Assembly: GCF_000722875.1 (NCBI RefSeq)
Contig: NZ_JFHR01000001.1
Location: 248,001 to 312,000, forward strand
DNA from: Sphingobium chlorophenolicum
Lineage (GTDB): Bacteria; Pseudomonadota; Alphaproteobacteria; Sphingomonadales; Sphingomonadaceae
Direction: 5' to 3'
DNA length: 64,000 nucleotides
A program made the position numbers and the translations under genes. Shown here in pieces: positions 1 to 7,766 of the stretch. Below the pieces are notes generated by a model. It ran no database searches and was not told where the DNA came from. It saw nothing but the letters and a program-made list of their open reading frames with translations. Position 1 is the stretch's first letter; every line of letters begins with the position of its first letter.

Positions 1-18
1 ATCCGGCCCTTGGGCAGA

Positions 19-261
19 TCAGGCGGCCTGCGACAGGGCTTCGGCGATCTGATCCTTGATCGCGAGGCGGCGCTTGCGAAGTTCGGTCTCGTGATCTTGC
101 GAGGTCGGTTCGATATTGGTTTCAGCCACGTGGATTTCGTCATTCACGACATCATAATCGAGAAGAAGCTGCGCGAAGCGAGAGTCCGAAGCCTTCAAGG
201 CGTGAATCTTGTCCATCTGACCGGGGAATTCCTCGCTCAGGGTGTGGGGGGTATTCGACAT
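19..261 (-). CDS. YdcH/DUF465 family small protein
   Basis: An 80-residue acidic, wholly helical protein of the DUF465 (YdcH) family, which is widespread in Alphaproteobacteria and has no settled biochemical role. The family pattern is visible: a first helix with a run of His/Asp/Lys around residues 16-30, a short linker, then a basic second helix (HETELRKRRLAIKDQIAEAL) near the C-terminus. The start is supported by AAGGAG seven bases upstream of the ATG. No neighbour gives a functional hint, and it is probably monocistronic. Confidence 0.8.
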   Translation of the reverse strand: MSNTPHTLSEEFPGQMDKIHALKASDSRFAQLLLDYDVVNDEIHVAETNIEPTSQDHETELRKRRLAIKDQIAEALSQAA

Positions 262-352
262 AATTACTCCTTTGATGAAACTATGATATATAGCGAATTC
301 GCGGGTGGCCGCACCCGTTTATGTCTGGGGCTGGTCACTTTGTTTTCGCCGA

Positions 353-1954
353 TCAGCTCGATCGGCTCTTACGATGCTCGCGATAGGCCTGATAGGAATG
401 CAGAATCTCGGCCATGCGGGCGAGTGCCTCGCGCCGGCCCGACGCGCTCTCGATATTCTGCAGTTCTTTTTTCAGATGGGTCGAAAAATCCGCATAGTCA
501 TTCTGCCAATCGCGGCCGACAGCCTCCTGTAGTTCCGGCTTTCCGGTCTTCAGGCGCTTGGACGGGGCGCGTGACGGCAGTGAATAGGTTTCCCCGATCT
601 TCGGCGTGACAATCGATGCCGCGGCATCGTCCGCCTGCATCAGGCGGCGGAACGTCTCGATCGAGCCCTCTTCGCCGTGTCCCAGGAACAGGCTGCCATC
701 GATCGGCTTCCGCGCCCTTATCCAGCGCTGCAGATCCTTCTGGTCGGCATGCGCCGAATAAGTGTCGATCCGCCGGATCTGCGCGCGCACCGCGACGTCC
801 TGCCCCCAGATGCGCACGCGGTTCGCGCCATCGAGGATTGTCCGGCCAAGGGTGCCTGCGGCCTGGAAACCGACGAACAGGATCGTCGATTCACGGCGGC
901 CGAGATTGTACCGCAGATGGTGACGGATGCGTCCCGCTTCGCACATGCCGGATGCCGCCATGATGATGGCTCCGGACATGTCGTTGAGCCGCATCGATTC
1001 CATCGTGCTGGCAGTGTAGTGGAACGAGGGGTGACGGAAGATTTCACCCGAGCCCATGTCTTCGAGTTCCCCGGCATGTTTGGCGAACACCTCTGTCGCG
1101 CGGGTCGCAAGTGGCGAATCGATGAACACCTGCGGATGCGCCAGGCGTCCGGTGTTGATCAGGGTCGCGATATCGAGGAGCAATTCCTGGGTGCGTTCGA
1201 GCGCGAAAACGGGAATGACGAGGTTGCCGCCGCGCGTAAGCGCTGCATTGATCTCGGCTTCCAGCAAAGTCCGGCGCTGCTCGATCGTCACGTCCTCGCG
1301 GACGCGGTCGCCATAGGTGCTCTCGCAGAACACATGATCGAGTCCTGCCGGACCCTCGGGATCGGCATGAAAGGCCTTGTGGTCTGGACCCAGGTCGCCG
1401 GAGAAGAGCAAGTGCACGCCACCGACCTCGATCTCCACGGATGTGGAACCCAGGATATGGCCCGCATTCCACAAGCGCGCCCGAAAACCGGCGGCAGGTG
1501 CGAACCAGTCGTGCAGCGCTACTGTCTCGACCTGTTCATAGGCCGCTTTGGAATCCGCTTCGGTATAGATCGGTTCGATCGGCTCCTCGTCCCGGCGATC
1601 CTGCCGTCGATTGCGGCGCTCCGCATCGCCCTCCTGAATTCGTCCGGCGTCGGGCAGCATGTAATACAGAAGGTCGCGGGTTTGCGGTGTCGCGAAGATC
1701 GGCCCGCGATACCCTTCCGCCGTGAGCCTGGGCAGCAGGCCGCTATGGTCGATATGCGCGTGCGTCAGGACAACGGCGTCGATCTTGCGCACGTCGAACG
1801 CGAAGGGGTCGCGATTGAGTGTTTCCAGCGTCCGGGATCCCTGGAACAAGCCGCAATCTATGAGGATCGTCTTTCCGCCATGGCGTAGTTCCATGCAGGA
1901 ACCAGTGACTGTGCCGGCAGCGCCGTGGAAGGTTATGGTGGGTACGCTACTCAT
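353..1954 (-). CDS. MBL-fold/beta-CASP metallo-hydrolase (RNase-like)
   Basis: A 533-residue metallo-beta-lactamase-fold protein of the beta-CASP group, whose characterised members are CPSF73-type zinc-dependent RNA nucleases. The zinc motif is THAHIDHSG near residue 65. The beta-CASP insertion lies between the two MBL halves, and the later metal-ligand motifs STYGDR, FSGDLG, SAHADQ and LGHGEEGS are present. This build resembles bacterial RNA-processing exonucleases of the YsgH/Ysh1-like MBL family rather than RNase J. The ATG at 1954 is preferred over the one at 1966 because AGAGGA sits four bases before it. The substrate cannot be read from sequence. The C-terminal 70 residues are basic and helical and may bind RNA. 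Confidence 0.88.
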   Translation of the reverse strand: MSSVPTITFHGAAGTVTGSCMELRHGGKTILIDCGLFQGSRTLETLNRDPFAFDVRKIDAVVLTHAHIDHSGLLPRLTAEGYRGPIFATPQTRDLLYYMLPDAGRIQEGDAERRNRRQDRRDEEPIEPIYTEADSKAAYEQVETVALHDWFAPAAGFRARLWNAGHILGSTSVEIEVGGVHLLFSGDLGPDHKAFHADPEGPAGLDHVFCESTYGDRVREDVTIEQRRTLLEAEINAALTRGGNLVIPVFALERTQELLLDIATLINTGRLAHPQVFIDSPLATRATEVFAKHAGELEDMGSGEIFRHPSFHYTASTMESMRLNDMSGAIIMAASGMCEAGRIRHHLRYNLGRRESTILFVGFQAAGTLGRTILDGANRVRIWGQDVAVRAQIRRIDTYSAHADQKDLQRWIRARKPIDGSLFLGHGEEGSIETFRRLMQADDAAASIVTPKIGETYSLPSRAPSKRLKTGKPELQEAVGRDWQNDYADFSTHLKKELQNIESASGRREALARMAEILHSYQAYREHRKSRSS

Positions 1955-2170
1955 CGGTCCTCTCATTCTCTCGCCGGCGGTCCAATAGGCTGGTTATGCG
2001 CGGGTCGCAGGCCAATCATCTGTAAACTCGCCGATCTTCGTCTGTCCTTACGTATGGTTCCGAATTTGATCGGTGAAGCCCGGATCGATAGTGGCGCTGA
2101 GATTGATTCCATGGAGTTCTTGCAAGGACGTGGGCGACGTCCGCGAACTGGTTGAGCTCAAGCAGGGAAA

Positions 2171-2398
2171 ATGGAGGACGATGCCGCCCTCGAAGGCCAG
2201 ACCTCGCTTCTTGACCGCGAAATTGCTCCCATGAGCCGGGCGCTGGAGCGGATCAGGCGAGGCGCTTACGGCGAATGCTTGCAGTTATGGTATTCCACAA
2301 GCCTCGAAATGCTCTCTAACGTTGCAGCGATGATGTTCAGAACTTTCTTGGAAGACATCGTCCAGGACAATATCGTCACAAAATCTTGGCGAAGGTAG
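2171..2398 (+). pseudogene. Decayed TraR/DksA-type zinc-finger gene
   Basis: The reading frame holds the middle of a TraR/DksA-like protein: an acidic stretch (MEDDAALEGQTSLLD) followed by ALERIRRGAYGEC, matching the conserved helix that runs into the first zinc-finger cysteine. After that Cys the expected C-x2-C...C-x2-C finger is absent and unrelated residues follow. Upstream, the coiled-coil part is not in the same frame. I infer a frameshifted relic of a stress-island DksA paralogue. The fragment runs 23 bases into the 3' end of the opposing ArsR gene. It could instead be chance similarity to a short helix. Confidence 0.45.
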
Positions 2399-2750
2399 CG
2401 ACCGATCCCTGGGGAAAAGGTCGCTTTGTTTTCGCGGCAGTGTCTCCTCTATTTATCGGAGTTCCCGCTAGAGCGCATAGCAATTTCGCTGTTCCCTCCA
2501 TATTGGCCGATACGATGCTATAGAAAACGAGTTTCGCATCGCGGCGCGTCTGAACCAGTTCCGCCTTGCGCAAAATTGCGAGTTGTTGGGACAGGCCCGG
2601 TTGACCGATGCCGGTGAGGGCTTCGAGTTCGCCTACAGACTTCTCGCCATGTTCGAGGAGCGTCCGCAGGAGCTTCAGGCGGACGTCATGGGCGATCGCC
2701 TTGAGGACGCTGGCAGCCTCTTCAAGCTGCGTATCGGTGAAAGTCATCAC
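2376..2750 (-). CDS. ArsR-family winged-helix repressor
   Basis: A 124-residue ArsR/SmtB-family regulator: helix 1 (ASVLKAIAHDVRLKLL), the recognition helix region GQPGLSQQLAILRKAELV, and the wing RRDAKLVFYS. Its ATG overlaps the stop of the peroxiredoxin gene (ATGA), so the two are translationally coupled. The neighbouring persulfide dioxygenase and TauE exporter make a BigR/SqrR-like sulfur-sensing repressor plausible. However, the cysteine those proteins carry in the helix corresponding to KLLRTLLEHG is Arg/Leu here, and only C92 remains. No metal-binding CxC motif of ArsR or SmtB is seen. The C-terminal 25 residues after residue 97 are a basic tail. Confidence 0.85.
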   Translation of the reverse strand: MMTFTDTQLEEAASVLKAIAHDVRLKLLRTLLEHGEKSVGELEALTGIGQPGLSQQLAILRKAELVQTRRDAKLVFYSIVSANMEGTAKLLCALAGTPINRGDTAAKTKRPFPQGSVATFAKIL

Positions 2751-3421
2751 TTGCCTGTCTTCCCATGCTTGTCGGGCTGCGTGCGGTGGAACCAGCAGCC
2801 ATCGCCCGCCGCATCGAGCGCACCGTGCTGGTCCTGATAGGGCGGAAGAAGCACGTCATCGCCGGGATGCCAGCCTTCGGGGGTCACTATGTTGTCGTTG
2901 TCGACCCGTTGCAGCGCGGTCAGGACTCGAAGCAGCTCCTCCACCGATCGCCCGATGGTGGCTGGATAGCAGAGCTTGGCGCGGACAATGCCTTCGGGGT
3001 CGATGAAGAAGGTCGAGCGCAGCGTGGCCGCGTCGGGGGCGTTGTCCGCGAGCATTCCATAGGCGCGGCCGATCACCATCGAGGGATCTTCGACGATCGG
3101 GAAAGCGATGGTCACGCCGAAATGCTCGCGGATCGCCCTGATCCATCCGAGATGGGAATAGAGGCTGTCGACCGACACCGCGACCAGGTCGCAGCCGAGC
3201 GCCTTGAACCGATCGCTGGCGCGCGAGAGGGCGACGAATTCACTGGTGCAAACCGGCGTAAAATCGGCGGGATGAGAGAACAGCAGTACCCAGCGGCCGC
3301 GATGGCCGGACAGGGTCATGTCGCCCATCGTCGTGCGGGCGCGGAAATCAGGCGCGGGATCGCCGATCTGGATAGGGGAGCACACGGCATTGTCGTCTGC
3401 GTTCGAGTTCAACTTTCTCAC
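2747..3421 (-). CDS. 1-Cys peroxiredoxin (Prx6/AhpC-TSA)
   Basis: A peroxidase of the Prx6-like branch, reducing hydroperoxides with one peroxidatic cysteine: C58 in the motif HPADFTPVCTSEF. The family's C-terminal extension is present (EGWHPGDDVLLPP). No resolving cysteine lies at the usual 2-Cys C-terminal position, although extra cysteines occur at C14 and near the C-terminus. It is a clear paralogue of the peroxiredoxin at 4172-4816. The first possible start is GTG at 3421, but its Shine-Dalgarno sequence AGGA abuts it; TTG at 3412 is better spaced. It is transcribed divergently from trxC and coupled to the ArsR gene downstream. Confidence 0.88.
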   Translation of the reverse strand: MRKLNSNADDNAVCSPIQIGDPAPDFRARTTMGDMTLSGHRGRWVLLFSHPADFTPVCTSEFVALSRASDRFKALGCDLVAVSVDSLYSHLGWIRAIREHFGVTIAFPIVEDPSMVIGRAYGMLADNAPDAATLRSTFFIDPEGIVRAKLCYPATIGRSVEELLRVLTALQRVDNDNIVTPEGWHPGDDVLLPPYQDQHGALDAAGDGCWFHRTQPDKHGKTGK

Positions 3422-3462
3422 TCCTGCAGAGAGGCAAGTCTTGAACCCTCTCCCTTACACGG

Positions 3463-3479
3463 TTACATCATGCGGGTAA
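3463..3479. promoter_or_regulatory. Imperfect inverted repeat in the prx/trxC divergent promoter
   Basis: TTAC-N9-GTAA lies in the 97-bp gap between the minus-strand peroxiredoxin gene and plus-strand trxC. The next bases outward are nearly symmetric too. A repressor site serving both promoters is plausible, and the adjacent ArsR-family protein is the obvious candidate. Short arms keep this tentative. Confidence 0.3.
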
Positions 3480-3518
3480 ACGATTAAGCGGTATTGGCGT
3501 TCCACAGGAGAGAAGCGC

Positions 3519-3962
3519 ATGTCCGATGTCCCGCTGGTAGCCTGCCCGGTTTGCGCGAGCATCAACCGCGTTCCTGCAGCGAAGATCGGCGCGGCGCCAA
3601 TTTGCGGGAAATGCGGAATGCCGCTTTTCCAGGGACAGCCGGTCGATGTCGACCAGGCGGCATTCGATCGGCATGTAGGTCGCGGAAGCCTGCCGGTTCT
3701 CGTCGATTTCTGGGCGAGTTGGTGCGGACCTTGCCGCGCCATGGCGCCGGCGTTCAAGGCGGCCGCTGCGGAGCTGGAGCCGCATGTCCGGCTCCTGAAG
3801 GTCGATACCGAAGCTGAGCAGGGTATTGCCGGGCGCTACCGCATTCAGTCGATTCCGACGCTGATCCTGTTCAGGGGTGGCCGCGAGGTCGCCCGACAGG
3901 CCGGGGCGATGGACCGTGCGCGACTCGTCGCCTGGACAAGGCAGGCGCTCGTCACCGCCTGA
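3519..3962 (+). CDS. trxC: Thioredoxin 2 (zinc-containing)
   Basis: A 147-residue cytoplasmic thioredoxin of the TrxC type. An N-terminal zinc ribbon carries C9-x2-C12 and C29-x2-C32, and the thioredoxin fold has the active site WCGPC at 68-72 and a cis-proline in IQSIPT. TrxC proteins reduce disulfides during oxidative stress and need the zinc finger for redox tuning. It is divergent from one peroxiredoxin and about 200 bp upstream of a second, so it is a likely electron donor for them or for the sulfur-handling enzymes that follow. GGAGAGAAGCGC precedes the ATG. Confidence 0.93.
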   Translation: MSDVPLVACPVCASINRVPAAKIGAAPICGKCGMPLFQGQPVDVDQAAFDRHVGRGSLPVLVDFWASWCGPCRAMAPAFKAAAAELEPHVRLLKVDTEAEQGIAGRYRIQSIPTLILFRGGREVARQAGAMDRARLVAWTRQALVTA

Positions 3963-4100
3963 TTCGGGGTGTGATGACCCCATACTTAGCATAAACGATG
4001 CTTTGACGTGTTCGCGCCTCTGGTCCCGTGCGCTGCGAATCCGGCCTAATTCGGCCGATTGCAGAAGTGATTGAAAAATCCGATCAAAGGAATTAGATTT

Positions 4101-4116
4101 ATCGTGTTATCACGAT
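4101..4116. promoter_or_regulatory. Perfect 6-bp inverted repeat upstream of second peroxiredoxin
   Basis: ATCGTG-TTAT-CACGAT lies in an AT-rich stretch 55 bp before the start of the peroxiredoxin gene at 4172, in a 209-bp intergenic gap. Size and position fit an operator for a dimeric winged-helix repressor such as the local ArsR-family protein. No other copy was noticed in the window, so the assignment is inference. Confidence 0.4.
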
Positions 4117-4171
4117 TAATAGAAATGTGTATTCAATGTCTGTCACTCACTCAGTCATAGGAGACGATAAA

Positions 4172-4816
4172 ATGACAGACCAGGTCACTCCCTCCATGCC
4201 GCGGATCAACGAACCGGCGCCTCCCTTCAAGGCCAAGACGACCCACGGCGAACGCTCGCTCGACGATTACAAGGGCAAGTGGCTCGTTCTCTTTTCCCAC
4301 CCCGCCGACTTCACGCCGGTCTGCACGACCGAATTCATGGGCTTCGCCAAGGCCGCCGACCGCTTCAAGGCGCTCAACTGCGAGTTGCTGGGCCTCTCCA
4401 TCGACTCGGTGCATTCGCACATCGCCTGGATGCGCAGCATCGAGGAGAAGTTCGGCGTCGAGATCCCGTTCCCGATTATCGACGATCTGTCGATGAACGT
4501 CGCCAAGGCCTTCGGCATGATCCATCCCGGTGCCTCGGACACCTCGGCCGTTCGCGCCACCTTCATCATCGACCCCGAAGGCATTGTCCGCGCGATGGTC
4601 TATTATCCGATGTCGAACGGCCGCTCGGTCGATGAATTCGTCCGCCTGCTCACCGCGCTCCAGACGTCCGACGCCAACAAGGTGGCGACGCCTGAAAACT
4701 GGCAGCCCGGCGAGCCGGTGATCGTGCCGCCGCCCGCGACGGCCGAAGCCGCCAGGGCCCGCAAGGACGAAGGCTACGACTACACCGATTGGTATTTCAG
4801 CAAGAAGACCCTCTGA
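4172..4816 (+). CDS. 1-Cys peroxiredoxin (Prx6/AhpC-TSA)
   Basis: A 214-residue peroxiredoxin with the peroxidatic cysteine C51 in SHPADFTPVCTTEF and the Prx6-type C-terminal extension (ENWQPGEPVIVPP). It is closely similar along its length to the peroxiredoxin at 2747-3421, so the two look like an old duplication. The ATG at 4172 is preferred over upstream in-frame codons because AGGAG lies about eight bases before it. It leads the plus-strand run of persulfide dioxygenase and TauE exporter, with a 70-bp gap before the dioxygenase gene. Activity on hydroperoxides is family knowledge; activity on persulfides would be a guess. Confidence 0.9.
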   Translation: MTDQVTPSMPRINEPAPPFKAKTTHGERSLDDYKGKWLVLFSHPADFTPVCTTEFMGFAKAADRFKALNCELLGLSIDSVHSHIAWMRSIEEKFGVEIPFPIIDDLSMNVAKAFGMIHPGASDTSAVRATFIIDPEGIVRAMVYYPMSNGRSVDEFVRLLTALQTSDANKVATPENWQPGEPVIVPPPATAEAARARKDEGYDYTDWYFSKKTL

Positions 4817-4886
4817 GGCAGCTGGACCGGCTTCGCGTCCCAAGTGCGAAGCCGGTACGCCGGGCCAGACAGGAAAGGACAAGGCC

Positions 4887-5807
4887 ATGGCCGACCCGCA
4901 AATCCGTGAAGCCACCCGCATCGTCGAGGCCGCGAGCAATGCGCGGCCCGCCGTCATCCGCAGCTTCTTCGACGAGGACACGTTTACCGTGACCCACGTC
5001 ATCTCAGATCCCGCCACGGCCAAGGCCGCGATCATCGATAGCGTGCTCGATTTCGATCCGGCTTCGGGGCGCACCTCCTTCGCGTCGGCCGACAAGGTGA
5101 TCGACTATATCCGGAGCGAAGGGCTCGAGGTCGAATGGCTGCTGGAGACGCACGCCCATGCCGACCATCTGTCGGCCGCGCCCTATCTTCAGGAGAAGCT
5201 GGGCGGCACGCTGGCGATCGGTCGCCATATTCTCACCGTGCAGGAGGTCTTCGGCAAGATCTTCAACGAGGGAACGCGCTTTGCTCGCGACGGCTCGCAG
5301 TTCGACCGGCTGTTCGATGACGGCGACCGTTTCAGGGTCGGCTCGATCGAGGCGATCGCGCTGCATGTGCCGGGCCATACGCCCGCCGACATGACCTATG
5401 TGATCGGCGATGCGGCGTTCATCGGCGACACGCTGTTCATGCCCGACTACGGCACGGCCCGCGCCGACTTCCCGGGCGGCGATGCGCGCACGCTTTATCG
5501 GTCGATCCGCCGCCTGCTGTCGCTCCCCGATCAGACCGGCCTTCATCTTTGCCACGACTACAAGGCCCCCGGGCGCGACACCTATGCCTGGGAAACGTCG
5601 GTCGGCGAGGAGCGAGAGCATAATGTCCATGTTCGCGACGGGGTGAGCGAGGACCAGTTCGTCGCCATGCGCGAGGCGCGCGATGCGACGCTCGGGATGC
5701 CGCGCCTCATTCTGCCGTCCATCCAGGTCAACATGCGCGGCGGCCACCTGCCCGAGCCGGAAGACAATGGCATGCGCTACCTCAAGCTGCCGATAAACGC
5801 GCTGTAA
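4887..5807 (+). CDS. Persulfide dioxygenase-like MBL protein (ETHE1/Blh)
   Basis: A 306-residue metallo-beta-lactamase-fold enzyme of the ETHE1/Blh type. These are Fe(II) enzymes that oxidise glutathione persulfide to sulfite. Metal ligands are visible: H89-x-H91-x-D93-H94 in THAHADHLS, H in VPGHTPADM, D in GDTLF, and H in LCHDYKAPG. Residues before the MBL core and the C-terminal PEPEDNG-type tail are typical of Blh. The product, sulfite, would be removed by the TauE/SafE exporter encoded four bases downstream. The start is backed by AGGAAAGGAC. Blh in plant-associated Alphaproteobacteria is controlled by the ArsR-family BigR, matching the regulator nearby. Confidence 0.9.
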   Translation: MADPQIREATRIVEAASNARPAVIRSFFDEDTFTVTHVISDPATAKAAIIDSVLDFDPASGRTSFASADKVIDYIRSEGLEVEWLLETHAHADHLSAAPYLQEKLGGTLAIGRHILTVQEVFGKIFNEGTRFARDGSQFDRLFDDGDRFRVGSIEAIALHVPGHTPADMTYVIGDAAFIGDTLFMPDYGTARADFPGGDARTLYRSIRRLLSLPDQTGLHLCHDYKAPGRDTYAWETSVGEEREHNVHVRDGVSEDQFVAMREARDATLGMPRLILPSIQVNMRGGHLPEPEDNGMRYLKLPINAL

Positions 5808-5811
5808 GGCC

Positions 5812-6600
5812 ATGGCACTCGAATCCATCCAATATCTGCTTGGTGCCGGATCGGGCTCGCTCGTCGGATTCACGCTGGGGCTGGTGGGCGGTGGGGGCTC
5901 AATCCTCGCCGTCCCGCTCATGGTCTATCTGGTCGGCGTCGCCTCGCCGCATGTCGCGATCGGCACCAGCGCGCTGGCGGTCGCCGCCAATGCCGGGGCC
6001 AATCTCGTTCCCCACGCGCGCCAGCGGACGATCAAATGGCGTTGCGCCGGCATGTTCGCCGCTGCTGGTGTCGCCGGCGCCTATGCCGGATCGACACTCG
6101 GTAAAGCGTTCGATGGACAGAAGCTGCTGTTCCTGTTCGCTCTGCTGATGGTCCTGGTTGGCGGGCTGATGCTAAAAAGCCGGGGCGATCCCGGCAATCC
6201 CGATGTCCAATGCCGGCGCGAGAATGCGCCCAAGGTGATCGGTTATGGGGCCGCCACTGGTCTCTTTTCCGGGTTCTTCGGCATCGGCGGGGGCTTCCTG
6301 ATCGTGCCGGGACTGATGGCTTCGACCGGGATGCCGATGCGCAACGCCGTCGGATCGTCGCTGGTCGCCGTCACCGCTTTTGGTCTGACGGCCGCGCTCA
6401 ACTATGCCCTTTCCGGCTTGGTTGATTGGGGGCTTGCTGCGGCGTTCATCGCCGGCGGCGTCATCGGCGGCCTTGTGGGCGCGGCGCTCTCTCGGCGGCT
6501 GTCGGCGCACAAGGGGGCGCTCAATACGATATTCGCACTGCTGATCTTTGCGGTTGCCGCCTACATGCTGTGGCAAAGTACCGCCGCGATCCTGGGCTGA
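5812..6600 (+). CDS. TauE/SafE-family sulfite/organosulfur exporter
   Basis: A 262-residue integral membrane protein with about eight hydrophobic segments arranged as two repeated halves. The glycine-rich signature occurs twice: LGLVGGGGSILAVPL near residue 21 and GFFGIGGGFLIVPGL near 155. This is the TauE/SafE fold, whose members move sulfite, sulfoacetate or related anions across the inner membrane. Four bases separate it from the persulfide dioxygenase gene, so co-translation and sulfite export are the simplest reading. The segment between the halves (residues about 118-135) is polar and carries a single cysteine. Confidence 0.9.
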   Translation: MALESIQYLLGAGSGSLVGFTLGLVGGGGSILAVPLMVYLVGVASPHVAIGTSALAVAANAGANLVPHARQRTIKWRCAGMFAAAGVAGAYAGSTLGKAFDGQKLLFLFALLMVLVGGLMLKSRGDPGNPDVQCRRENAPKVIGYGAATGLFSGFFGIGGGFLIVPGLMASTGMPMRNAVGSSLVAVTAFGLTAALNYALSGLVDWGLAAAFIAGGVIGGLVGAALSRRLSAHKGALNTIFALLIFAVAAYMLWQSTAAILG

Positions 6601-6628
6601 TTCTTGAAACGACGATGGGAGTACATCG

Positions 6629-7489
6629 ATGAACGATGCTGGCGAGAACAGGGAAGGTTTGGCCGCGCACGATTGGGCCGGCCAGGCGGGCATGCGTTGG
6701 CTCGCCCAGCTCGACCGCTTCGAAAGCATGATCGAGCCGATCGGCAGGGCGTTGCTTGCCCAGGCCGCATACAACGCCGGCGAAACGGTGGTCGATGTCG
6801 GATGCGGCGGTGGCTGGACCACGCGGCAGATCGCCACGGCCGTCGGCAACACCGGATTTGCGCTCGGCCTCGACATCTCACCCGATCTGGTGGGGATGGC
6901 CAGGGAACGGGCACAGCGCGCGGGCCTTGCCAATATCCGCTTCGAGCAGGGCGATGCCGCGACGACGATGCTGGAGGAAGCGCCGTTCGATCGGCTGTTC
7001 TCGCGCTTCGGTTCGATGTTCTTCGCTGAGCCTTATCCCGCTTTCGCCAATCTGCGCCGGATGTTGCGCGATGGCGGGCGGCTCGACATCGCTGTCTGGG
7101 CGTCCATCGCTGACAATCCGTGGCAGCTTAGTGTCATGGGCATCATCAAGGAGCATATGGACCTGCCGACGCCGCAGTCGCGCGCGCCGGGACCATTCGC
7201 GCTCGGCGAGCAGGACTATGTGATCGACCTTCTCCAAAGCGCGGGTTTCTGCGAGGTCAGATTCGATGCCTGGACAGGTGAGCAGCGCGTGGGCGGCCCC
7301 GGCAGTGATCCCGAGAGCGCCGCTCGCTTCGTGCTTGAGGGGATGCAGATCGGCGATCTTGTTCGACAGAACGGGGCAGAGGTACGCAAGGCCATTCACC
7401 AGCATCTTGTCGAGCTGTTCGAGCGCCATTGCGATGAGAATGGCGTTCATATGGGGGCGAAGGCCTGGCTGGTGAGCGCACGGGCCTGA
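6629..7489 (+). CDS. Class I SAM-dependent methyltransferase
   Basis: A 286-residue methyltransferase. Motif I is VVDVGCGGGWTT near residue 52, motif II is ALGLDIS, and the post-motif ARERAQRAGLANIRFEQGDA and LRRMLRDGGRLDIAVW fit the UbiE/methyltransf_25 group. The substrate is not identifiable. It follows the TauE gene on the same strand with a 28-bp gap, so it may belong to the sulfur operon, for example methylating a thiol or selenium/tellurium compound; that is speculation from position only. Confidence 0.85.
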   Translation: MNDAGENREGLAAHDWAGQAGMRWLAQLDRFESMIEPIGRALLAQAAYNAGETVVDVGCGGGWTTRQIATAVGNTGFALGLDISPDLVGMARERAQRAGLANIRFEQGDAATTMLEEAPFDRLFSRFGSMFFAEPYPAFANLRRMLRDGGRLDIAVWASIADNPWQLSVMGIIKEHMDLPTPQSRAPGPFALGEQDYVIDLLQSAGFCEVRFDAWTGEQRVGGPGSDPESAARFVLEGMQIGDLVRQNGAEVRKAIHQHLVELFERHCDENGVHMGAKAWLVSARA

Positions 7490-7514
7490 GAGCATTCAAG
7501 AAAAGGGTGATAAT

Positions 7515-7766
7515 ATGGCGCGCAAGAAGCTATCGCTTCGGCTTCCGGGGAAAGGTTCATCCGATGGTGACGCTGCCAATTCCGAGGAAATAGCGGCGGC
7601 GCTCGCACTGATCGAGACGCATGGGCAACGTGCCGGACAGGCTCTTGTCGATGAGGCGCAGGCTGCCATCAAGGCTCGCGACGATCACCGTGTTTTGTTT
7701 CTGGAACGTGTGCGCGTCGCCCTATTGACGATCGAGCCATCCTCGTCCGCCATGCGGCCTCAATGA
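7515..7766 (+). CDS. Small hypothetical protein
   Basis: An 83-residue protein with a basic N-terminus (MARKKLSLRLPGKG), a polar linker, then helices covering residues 24-75 (EEIAAALALIETHGQRAGQA). No domain is recognised. It lies 25 bp after the methyltransferase on the same strand with a weak Shine-Dalgarno (GGGTGA), and its last seven bases overlap the 3' end of the opposing tonB gene. The convergent overlap and amino-acid composition favour a real gene, but support is limited. Confidence 0.5.
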   Translation: MARKKLSLRLPGKGSSDGDAANSEEIAAALALIETHGQRAGQALVDEAQAAIKARDDHRVLFLERVRVALLTIEPSSSAMRPQ

